From NCBI RefSeq assembly GCF_003602275.1, contig NZ_QZVT01000003.1, positions 434,001 to 498,000 on the forward strand: a stretch of 64,000 nt of DNA. Direction: 5' to 3'. Shown here piece after piece: positions 57,641 to 64,000 of the stretch (positions within the stretch are counted from its first letter, which is position 1; each line of letters opens with the position of its first letter). Both the position numbers and the translations under genes were made by a program. Origin of the DNA: Arthrobacter cheniae. GTDB taxonomy: Bacteria; Actinomycetota; Actinomycetes; Actinomycetales; Micrococcaceae. Under the pieces are notes generated by a model, which made no database searches, was not told the origin of the DNA, and worked only from the letters and a program-made list of their open reading frames with translations.

Positions 57641-60499
57641 TTAGTCTCTGGGTGCCGCAGGGTCCAGCAGTTGGGCCAGGTGGATACCGCGGCGGTCGCT
57701 GAGGTCCTCCAGCTGGGTGCGGCAGGAGTAGCCGTCTGCGAGCACGACGGCGTCGTCCTTCGCCGTGCGCACCGCCGGCAGGAGCTGCTGCTCGGCCACC
57801 GCTACGGAGATCTCGTAGTGGCCGCGTTCCACCCCGAAGTTTCCGGCGAGGCCGCAGCATCCGCCGAGTTTCTGCAGGCTGGCGCCGGCTTCTTCGAGTA
57901 GGGCGGCGTCAGGGCTCCAACCCATCACGGCATGGTGGTGGCAGTGTGGTTGCGCCACGACGGTTGTTCCCTCCAGCGACGGCGGGGTGTAGCCCGGCGC
58001 CTTCGTCAGGAACTCGGCCAGCGTGTGGGTGGCCGCTGCCACGGGTCCTGCTGTGGCGCGGCCGAGCAGTTCGACAGCGTCTGAACGCAGCACGCCCGTG
58101 CAGGACGGTTCAAGCCCCACGATCGGAATCCCCTCGTCAACGGACTTTCCCAGCACGTTGATACTGGAGCGCAGGATTTTCCGGGCCGAATCGAGCTGAC
58201 CGGTGGAGATCCAGGTCAGGCCGCAGCACACCGGCGCATCGGGGATCCTTACCTCGTACCCGGCCGACTCGAGCACACGTACTGCGGCCTGGCCCACCTT
58301 TGGCGAGAAGTTGTTCGTGAACGAGTCAGCCCAGAGGAGCACCGGCGGGCGTTCCTCCGACGGAGCTGCGGTGGCCCCTCGCGCTCGGAACCAGGCGTGG
58401 AAGGTCTGCGGCGCGAACGCGGGAATGTTCCGGCGCTGGTCCACGCCCGCCATCCGGAGACCCACCTGCCGGATGCCGGGAAGCCGCACCAGGGCGTTGA
58501 CAAGCCGCGGTGCGATTGCGGCGAAGCCGGCCCACCGGGGCAGCCAGCCCAGCGAGTAGTGGGACGCGGGACGGATCCGGCCCCTATAGCTTTGATGCAG
58601 CACTTCGGCCTTATAGGCGGCCATGTCGATTCCGGTAGGGCAGTCGGACGCGCAGCCCTTGCAGGACAGACACAGGTCCAGGGCGTCGTGCACCTCGGGC
58701 GCGCGCCAGTTCGGCGTGCCGCCTTTCACTCCCCCGGTGACGCTGCCGTTGATCATTTCCTGCAGTGCCCGGGCCCGGCCGCGGGTGGAATCCTTCTCCT
58801 CCAGTGTCGCGATATAGGACGGGCACATCACCGTCGAATTATCGTTGTGGGCGGCGCGGCACTGTCCCACTCCGGTGCAGCGGTGGACTGCCTGGCTGAA
58901 GTCACCCTCGTCGTGCAGGTAACCGAAGCCCAGCCCCGAGCGCAGCGGACCGGCTTCGGCAACACGGACATTCGCGTCCAGCGGCTCGGGATCCACCAGC
59001 ACACCGGGGTTCAGGATGTTGTCCGGGTCCAGGATGCCCTTGACCTTCCCGAAGAGAGATATTGCCGCAGGTGTGTACATGAACGGCAGGAGCTCGCTGC
59101 GGGCGCGGCCGTCGCCGTGTTCGCCCGATAGTGAGCCACCGTAGCGCGCGACCAGTTCTGCTGCGTCGGTGAGGAAGGCACGGAAAGCGGCGGTGCCGTC
59201 CTCCCGGTGGAATGGGAAGTCGAGACGGACGTGCACGCAGCCGTCACCAAAGTGGCCGAACGGAAAGCCGGTGAGGTGGTGCGTGAGCAGGAGATCATCA
59301 AAGTCGCGGAGATAGTTACCCAGGGTCTCCGGCGGCACTGCGGCGTCCTCCCAGCCGGCGTGTGCCGGCACGCCGGCTGGCGATCGGCCCGCCAGTCCCC
59401 CGCCGTCCTCGCGAATTCGCCACAACGCAGCGGCCTGCGGAAGGTCTTCGATGATGCGGGAGTGTCGAGCGGCGTCGAGGCGGCTGAGCCGTGTGGCACG
59501 ATCGGCGACCTCGAGGGCATCATCACCAGAGATCTCGACGAAAAGCCAAGCGGCACCACCGGGAAGTTCGGGCACGGCCTGGGGACCTTTACGGGCTCGG
59601 ACCACCTCGACGATGCGCGAATCCAGGCCCTCGCAGGCGGTGGGCCGGAAGGGCAGCACGGCAGGCACGGCGTCACCGGCGGCTCCTATGTTCTCAAAGC
59701 CCAGCACCACCAGGGTCTTGTACGGCAGGTCAGCCACCAGGCGCACTCCGGCCTCCAACACGACAGCGAGCGTGCCTTCGCTGCCGACGAGCATGCGGCG
59801 TAGGTCGAACCCGCGCTCGGGCAGCAGGTGTTCCAGCGAATAGCCCGACACCTGCCGGCCGAACCGGCCGAGTTCGGTACGGATTGTTCCCAGCTCGGCA
59901 CTGACCAACGAGCGCAGCGCGTCAGTTTCCGCAGACGAGGGCGTGCCGCCCGCGCCGAGATGCAACCGTGTGCCCGAGCCGGTGACGACGTCGAGGTGCG
60001 TCACATTATCCGCGGTGCGTCCGTAGGCGAGTGCGCGTGAACCGCAGGCGTTGTTGCCGATCATTCCACCGACCGTGCAGCGGCTGTGGGTAGAGGGATC
60101 GGGACCAAACCGCAAACCGTTGGACAGCGCCACCTTCTGCAGGGTCGCGTGGACCGCGCCGGGTTCGACGACGGCGGTGCGGGCCTCAACGTCGAACTCC
60201 AGGACCTTGTTCAGATGGCGACTGAAGTCGAGAACGACGCCCGGCCCGATGGCGTTGCCGGCGATCGAGGTTCCGGCACCGCGCGGCGTGAAGGGGACGC
60301 CACGTTCACGGCAGACCTCAAGCGTGGTGAGGACCTCGTCGAGGTGCCGAGGAAAAACGACCGCCGCGGGCTGCACCCGGTACAGGGAAGCATCGCTGGA
60401 GTAGACCGCGCGTGAAGTTGCATCCGCGCGAGCATCCGTGACACCGCGGGATTGCAGTTCCGAAACAAGAGAAGTAGGTGCTGTGAGCGTCATCGCCAT
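57641..60499 (-). CDS. FAD- and Fe-S-containing D-2-hydroxyacid dehydrogenase-like protein
   Basis: A 952-residue fusion. Residues about 35-210 are the FAD-binding PCMH domain (GVPFTPRGAGTSIAGNAIGP, GGMIGNNACGSRALAYGRTA). About 210-540 are the FAD-oxidase C domain (GEHGDGRARSELLPFMY). Next come ferredoxin-type Cys sets (VHRCTGVGQCRAAHNDNSTV; CLSCKGCASDCPTG) and a CCG domain (PVCCGLTW; GGCCGLAGNFGVERGHYE). This is the architecture of flavin/Fe-S D-2-hydroxyglutarate/D-lactate dehydrogenases (Ydi-J/GlcD-like), which pass electrons to the respiratory chain. ATG 60499 is followed by ATG 60493. A perfect palindrome (60500-60515) abuts the start. Probably oxidises a hydroxyacid derived from the cluster's substrate. 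Confidence 0.9.
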   Translation of the reverse strand: MAMTLTAPTSLVSELQSRGVTDARADATSRAVYSSDASLYRVQPAAVVFPRHLDEVLTTLEVCRERGVPFTPRGAGTSIAGNAIGPGVVLDFSRHLNKVLEFDVEARTAVVEPGAVHATLQKVALSNGLRFGPDPSTHSRCTVGGMIGNNACGSRALAYGRTADNVTHLDVVTGSGTRLHLGAGGTPSSAETDALRSLVSAELGTIRTELGRFGRQVSGYSLEHLLPERGFDLRRMLVGSEGTLAVVLEAGVRLVADLPYKTLVVLGFENIGAAGDAVPAVLPFRPTACEGLDSRIVEVVRARKGPQAVPELPGGAAWLFVEISGDDALEVADRATRLSRLDAARHSRIIEDLPQAAALWRIREDGGGLAGRSPAGVPAHAGWEDAAVPPETLGNYLRDFDDLLLTHHLTGFPFGHFGDGCVHVRLDFPFHREDGTAAFRAFLTDAAELVARYGGSLSGEHGDGRARSELLPFMYTPAAISLFGKVKGILDPDNILNPGVLVDPEPLDANVRVAEAGPLRSGLGFGYLHDEGDFSQAVHRCTGVGQCRAAHNDNSTVMCPSYIATLEEKDSTRGRARALQEMINGSVTGGVKGGTPNWRAPEVHDALDLCLSCKGCASDCPTGIDMAAYKAEVLHQSYRGRIRPASHYSLGWLPRWAGFAAIAPRLVNALVRLPGIRQVGLRMAGVDQRRNIPAFAPQTFHAWFRARGATAAPSEERPPVLLWADSFTNNFSPKVGQAAVRVLESAGYEVRIPDAPVCCGLTWISTGQLDSARKILRSSINVLGKSVDEGIPIVGLEPSCTGVLRSDAVELLGRATAGPVAAATHTLAEFLTKAPGYTPPSLEGTTVVAQPHCHHHAVMGWSPDAALLEEAGASLQKLGGCCGLAGNFGVERGHYEISVAVAEQQLLPAVRTAKDDAVVLADGYSCRTQLEDLSDRRGIHLAQLLDPAAPRD

Positions 60500-60515
60500 G
60501 AGTAACATGTTACTC
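60500..60515. promoter_or_regulatory. Perfect palindrome GAGTAACATGTTACTC (GntR operator candidate)
   Basis: A 16-bp perfect palindrome between the divergent FAD/Fe-S and gntR genes, 38 bases from the gntR start and directly adjacent to the FAD/Fe-S ATG. Its AT-rich centre and eight-base half-sites suit a FadR-type GntR dimer. Confidence 0.7.
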
Positions 60516-60552
60516 CAAGTATGCAGCACCGCTGCAGACTAGTCTTAGAGCC

Positions 60553-61299
60553 ATGTCAGAACCGTCCGCCGAAGCCGCCGACCGCTCCGGACGCCCACCT
60601 ACGCTCACCGAGCGTACGATCGAGGCGGTCCGCGAGGGCATCCGAAACGGAACACTGGTGCCGGGTGAGTTGTATTCGGTATACCGATTGGCTGATGAGC
60701 TGGGCGTTTCCCGTAGCCCCGTTCGCGACGCCCTGCTGCGGTTGGCGGAAACCGGGATGGTAGCGTTCGAGCGCAATCGAGGCTTCCGCGTCGTCCTGCC
60801 CGGGGCCCGTGAATTGACCGAGATCATCGCCGTCCGCCTCGCATTGGAGGTGCCCGCTGCCCAGCGGGCGGCGGTCCGTGCCACCGCCGCGGACCGCGCG
60901 GCCCTGCAGAACGAATATGAGGCGATGCAGGTATCGGTCACGGCCGGGGATGAGACCGCTTTCATGATGCACGACCAGCGGTTCCACGGGCTGCTGCTGG
61001 AGCTTGCGGGCAACGCGCATGTCACCCGAATCATCGAGAATCTGCGGGATGCCACCCGGCTGGTCGGCACTTCCACTATCCGGACGTCCCGGTCCTTAGA
61101 GGACGTGTACCAGGAACACCTGCCAATCCTCGACGCCATCCAACAAGGGAGCCCCTCCACAGCGGGTGCAGCCATGCGGCGTCACCTAGAGTCGACAGGG
61201 CGGCTGCTACTGCAAGAAGCTGCGCGGAAATCCGACACGAATCTGAAATCCAACGCGCTCTGGAACGATTTAGTGGGTCATCCACCTGTGGGCGAGTGA
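60553..61299 (+). CDS. GntR-family regulator, FCD subfamily
   Basis: A 248-residue regulator. Winged helix (ELYSVYRLADELGVSRSPVR, DALLRLAETGMVAFERNRGF) and FCD domain with Asp/His metal ligands (FMMHDQRFHGLLLELAGN, EDVYQEHLPILDAI, MRRHLESTGR). It is divergent from the FAD/Fe-S gene with a perfect palindrome between, so it most likely represses that gene and itself. The last eight residues (VGHPPVGE) are encoded within the dispersed repeat at 61275-61321, so the native C-terminus may have been replaced. ATG 60553 has weak TTAGAG upstream. Confidence 0.9.
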   Translation: MSEPSAEAADRSGRPPTLTERTIEAVREGIRNGTLVPGELYSVYRLADELGVSRSPVRDALLRLAETGMVAFERNRGFRVVLPGARELTEIIAVRLALEVPAAQRAAVRATAADRAALQNEYEAMQVSVTAGDETAFMMHDQRFHGLLLELAGNAHVTRIIENLRDATRLVGTSTIRTSRSLEDVYQEHLPILDAIQQGSPSTAGAAMRRHLESTGRLLLQEAARKSDTNLKSNALWNDLVGHPPVGE

Positions 61300-61321
61300 A
61301 GCCCGAAGCGGTCCACCTGTG
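61275..61321 (+). repeat. Dispersed repeat, copy 2
   Basis: GGGTCATCCACCTGTGGGCG, GTGAAGCCCGAAG and GGTCCACCTGTG match the repeat at 35852-35914. It includes the stop codon of the GntR gene; the minus strand encodes TRPQVDDPL. Confidence 0.65.
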
Positions 61322-61630
61322 CTTGAGCCGCTCAAGCAACTCTGGAGCGGCGGTGATGCGCCTTCCGCGCCAGACCGGCGAACTTATTCAGTTGAATCCA
61401 TACGAAGGGACTCCTCTGGAAGGTAATAACTGGATGGGAGCCCGTGATGTCGATTGGGTTCAAACAGGGCCCCAGGGTGGAAAGTGTTCTAGATTACAGA
61501 ACGTCTACTGGCAGGCTCATAATCTCGGCAGTTAACCGTGCGTAGAACCCGCGGTGTGAACCGCAGGCGAAGGATCTGCATGCGGTCCTCGTGCTGGTCC
61601 GACGTGCCCTTACCTAGGAAGAAGCCCAAA

Positions 61631-61933
61631 TTGATTCTTGAACATGCAACGCTGACGATTCGACCCGATGGCCACGAGGCTTTCCTTGCGGCTTTCCCAC
61701 AGATCCGGGCTCATCTTGTGGCATCACGTGGTTGCCGCTCCGTGGACCTTTACCCGAGTGTGGACCGGGAGGATGTGTACCTGTTACGCGTGGCATGGGA
61801 CACGCTCGAGGACCATACCGAGGTGTTCCCCGGCAGCGAGCATGGCCGTGCTGTGTTGGCGGAACTGCAGGACCACGTCCAGTCACTCGACATAGTTCAT
61901 TTCGGTGGGGTGCCTGTCAGTACGTCAGCGTGA
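61631..61933 (+). CDS. ABM-fold monooxygenase-like protein
   Basis: A 100-residue dimeric alpha+beta-barrel protein of the antibiotic-biosynthesis-monooxygenase family: LILEHATLTIRPDGHEAFLA, AHLVASRGCRSVDLYPSVDR and YLLRVAWDTLEDHTEVFPGS. Members act on quinols or heme or serve structural roles. TTG 61631 follows AGGAAGAA at nine-base spacing and gives the usual start (ILEHATL); the frame is open upstream but not family-like. Its 3' end overlaps the convergent methyltransferase gene by nine bases. Confidence 0.82.
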   Translation: MILEHATLTIRPDGHEAFLAAFPQIRAHLVASRGCRSVDLYPSVDREDVYLLRVAWDTLEDHTEVFPGSEHGRAVLAELQDHVQSLDIVHFGGVPVSTSA

Positions 61934-62581
61934 TCGGCGGCGGCCGGTCCGGATTTGCAGGTGCCCGCTACGAGCGGAGGCTTTGGTTACGTCGGTGCAG
62001 TCGCGCTCGACCCCTTTCCAGGGGTGGGCTGTAATGTCGGCCCCGCCCAGCCGGCACGCCGACTGAGCCAGGGCTGTCATGCCGGGAAATAAGCTGGTGG
62101 GTTCCTGCATGTCGACGATGCAGAGGGAACCTCTAGGACGAGTGAGCTGCTTCATCGCATCCCAGGCTGCCTCCCAGGGCTTCATCAGTGATAGCGCGTA
62201 GGTCGCCAAGGTTGCATCGGAGAGAGCCTTTCCTCCGTGGGAGGTGATGGACGCGCTGAGGAACGCTGGGGAGGCGGTCGTGGCATCGGCTTGGATGAGG
62301 ATGATGTTGGTCCATCCGTGGCGGTCGGCTTTTCGTCGGGCCTGGGCGAGCATCTTGGTGCTGCGGTCGATGCCGATGATGGTTCCGGTGGGCCCGATGC
62401 GTTCCTTGAGGAGGCCGAAGTTCAGTCCGGTGCCACATCCAAGGTCCACAACCTGATCGCCCGGGTTGAGGTTCAGGGAGCCTATTCCTAGTTGCCGGCC
62501 CGCCCGGTACACGGGGAATTCCGCGGACATCAGGTCGTAGAAGGGCGCGAAGCTGCTGTATTTTTCGGCGATCGGAATCAC
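61925..62581 (-). CDS. Class I SAM-dependent methyltransferase
   Basis: A 218-residue protein resembling UbiE/phosphatidylethanolamine-type methyltransferases. The N-terminus YSSFAPFYDLM precedes motif I DQVVDLGCGTGLNF, followed by GIDRSTKMLAQARRKA (acidic ribose-binding residue) and LIQADATT. The C-terminus is Arg/Ser-rich. GTG 62581 (VIPIAEKY) is the best start although its ribosome site is weak. Divergent from the flavoprotein gene at 62699, sharing a short promoter region. Confidence 0.85.
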   Translation of the reverse strand: MIPIAEKYSSFAPFYDLMSAEFPVYRAGRQLGIGSLNLNPGDQVVDLGCGTGLNFGLLKERIGPTGTIIGIDRSTKMLAQARRKADRHGWTNIILIQADATTASPAFLSASITSHGGKALSDATLATYALSLMKPWEAAWDAMKQLTRPRGSLCIVDMQEPTSLFPGMTALAQSACRLGGADITAHPWKGVERDCTDVTKASARSGHLQIRTGRRRSR

Positions 62582-62698
62582 TCCAGAAGGCGGTAGGCAC
62601 CATGGCTGGCGCTGGAACGACCAGCTTAGGCTCAGGGCGTACCCCACTGATCTCGCCAGCACTGATCACCACAGCAAACGAAGGGTTGAGCCAGCACC

Positions 62699-64000
62699 AT
62701 GGAAACCAGCAATGATGTGATCGATCTTTTGGTCGTCGGCGGCGGTACTGCGGGAATCGTGGGCGCCAAGACGGCCTCGCGCCTGGGTGCCCGCGTTGTC
62801 CTCGTGGAGCGGGCACGTACGGGCGGTGACTGCCTGTGGACCGGGTGTGTACCATCCAAGACGCTCCTTTCCGCCGCTGCGGCAGCGGTTGGACCAAGAG
62901 CGGGCGTGAACCCAGCCCTGGCACCCGACGGTGCTACGGGGCGCATGGACTTTTCAGCTGTCAGGGCGAGGATCGCTGCCGCGATCACCACGATCGAGCC
63001 CGACGATTCCCCTGCCTCCCTGAAAGCGGTTGGTGTGACGGTCCGTCATGGTGCTGCCCGTTTCACCGGCCCGGGCCGCGCCGAGATCGACGGGGAGGAA
63101 ATCCGTTTCCATCAGGCACTGGTGGCTACCGGTAGTGATCCTGTACTTCCACCGATACCGGGCCTGGACAGGGCGCACGTGGTCACGTCCGAAACCGTGT
63201 GGGACCTGGAAGAGTTGCCCCAGCACCTGGTGATCATTGGTGGAGGGCCGATTGCCTGCGAGCTCGGGCAGGCTTTCGCCCGCCTAGGTGCACGCGTGGT
63301 GATGCTGGTCCGCTCCCGGATCCTTCCCAAGGAAGACCCCGATGCCGCAGCAATCATCCGTTCCAGCCTCACACAAGACGGCGTGCACATCATCGAGGAC
63401 ATCGCGGTGGAGGATGTCACCTCAGCAGCTAGTCAGGACAGTTCAGATGCTACGGCCGGTACGGCTGGCAGGGACGGTAGAGGCGAGGCAGTGAATCTTG
63501 TCCGTACCGGTGATGGCCGGTCTTTTCCCGCTGACACGATCCTTGTCGCGGCGGGTAGACGTGCTCGCACCAAGGGTTTGGGGCTGGAGCTGGTCGGCGT
63601 GGACCTTGATGAGAAGGGGCACGTCCTGGTTGACGCTGCGATGCGGACGTCGAGCCCGACGATCTGGGCGGCAGGGGATGTCACACCGAACCCGGACTTC
63701 ACGCATCTGGCGGGCGTGTACGCGAGCACAGCAGCGTCGAACGCCGTCCTGGGCGTACGCCGAGCCGTCAGCAGGACGGTGCCCCGGGTCACCTACACAT
63801 CTCCTGAAGTCGCAGCCGTCGGGATCACGAGTCCTGAGGGTGCCAACCAGCGCGTGTCCACCATCGAACATGCTGACGCGGACCGGGCGATCACCGAGAA
63901 TCAGGTGGCCGGATTCACCCGGCTGGTCATGGACCGGCGCGGCCGGATTCTCGGTGGGACCATCGTCGGACCGCGGGCCGGGGAAACCCTGGGTGAGCTG
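62699..64000 (+). CDS. Mercuric-reductase-family flavoprotein disulfide reductase, 3' end outside window
   Basis: The frame is open from ATG 62699 to the window end (434 codons). It has the class I NAD(P)H:disulfide oxidoreductase layout: FAD fold DLLVVGGGTAGIVGAKTASR, redox-active Cys pair GGDCLWTGCVPSK (CxxxxC), LVATGSDPVLP, NAD-binding VIIGGGPIACELGQAFARLG, and IWAAGDVTPNPDF. The dimerisation domain begins near 63780 and is cut. There is no N-terminal HMA mercury domain. The group includes mercuric reductase and dihydrolipoamide dehydrogenase relatives; with a divergent methyltransferase but no mer or complex genes here, the substrate is uncertain. The gene is absent from simple stop-to-stop listings because its stop lies beyond the window. 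Confidence 0.9.
   Translation, partial: METSNDVIDLLVVGGGTAGIVGAKTASRLGARVVLVERARTGGDCLWTGCVPSKTLLSAAAAAVGPRAGVNPALAPDGATGRMDFSAVRARIAAAITTIEPDDSPASLKAVGVTVRHGAARFTGPGRAEIDGEEIRFHQALVATGSDPVLPPIPGLDRAHVVTSETVWDLEELPQHLVIIGGGPIACELGQAFARLGARVVMLVRSRILPKEDPDAAAIIRSSLTQDGVHIIEDIAVEDVTSAASQDSSDATAGTAGRDGRGEAVNLVRTGDGRSFPADTILVAAGRRARTKGLGLELVGVDLDEKGHVLVDAAMRTSSPTIWAAGDVTPNPDFTHLAGVYASTAASNAVLGVRRAVSRTVPRVTYTSPEVAAVGITSPEGANQRVSTIEHADADRAITENQVAGFTRLVMDRRGRILGGTIVGPRAGETLGEL

Overview
The window is high-GC DNA with many GTG/TTG starts, overlapping stop/start codons and Shine-Dalgarno-led genes. The gene families (Stealth phosphotransferase, glucosyl-3-phosphoglycerate synthase/phosphatase, GAF-ANTAR regulator, CHRD surface protein with a class F-type sortase, SRAP, DUF1275, DUF6282) fit an actinobacterium, most likely an Arthrobacter-like member of the Micrococcaceae. 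The genus is inferred from gene content and style, not from a search. No rRNA, tRNA or CRISPR was recognised.

Layout. 1-19.6 kb is dense, intact chromosomal DNA: a potassium channel, Stealth protein, metallophosphoesterase, SRAP repair protein, MBL hydrolase, cardiolipin-synthase-like enzyme, GntR regulator, gamma-glutamyltransferase with a relic of an upstream ABC permease, DUF1275 and CPBP membrane proteins, a glutaminase-STAS-cNMP fusion and an ABC exporter. 19.6-27.4 kb is a decayed accessory zone. It holds a large three-domain exported lipoprotein (DNRLRE, GH16, metallophosphoesterase), phage-like gene fragments joined tail to tail, a serine recombinase split by an in-frame TGA, a small membrane gene with two in-frame TAGs, a GT2 fragment, a flippase with a 21-bp tandem duplication and an arsB tail. 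27.4-32.5 kb is a coupled operon (gpgS, GT4 glycosyltransferase, Gfo/Idh/MocA oxidoreductase, MDR dehydrogenase) divergent from gpgP. It looks like a compatible-solute or glycoside pathway with two redox steps beyond the classical glucosylglycerate route. A MarR regulator and an IS256 relic follow.

34.3-36.4 kb is mostly without standard genes but carries a duplicated locus with two small overlapping membrane ORFs. 36.4-45.2 kb is a cell-envelope island: exported polysaccharide deacetylase, DUF4383 protein, lipoproteins, two type-1 copper cupredoxins, a CHRD protein, a lipoprotein-type class F sortase, a Pro-rich membrane protein and an Asp-rich secreted protein. One cupredoxin and the CHRD protein share a C-terminal signal with the core PxGGADTG, a transmembrane helix and an Arg tail, and are likely clients of the sortase. 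45.5-48.9 kb holds a GAF-ANTAR regulator frameshifted in a G8 tract, coupled to a small protein with two paralogues elsewhere in the window, a flavodoxin-type reductase and an alpha/beta hydrolase.

49.7-61.3 kb, after another recombinase relic, is a catabolic cluster: IclR regulator, carbon-nitrogen hydrolase, DUF6282 amidohydrolase, a complete OpuB/OsmU-type ABC importer, an alpha/beta hydrolase with Gly at the nucleophile position, a FAD/Fe-S D-2-hydroxyacid dehydrogenase-like protein and a GntR regulator with a perfect palindrome between the divergent genes. It probably imports and degrades a quaternary-ammonium or amide compound of unknown identity. 61.6-64 kb holds an ABM-fold monooxygenase, a SAM methyltransferase and the start of a mercuric-reductase-family flavoprotein cut by the window end.
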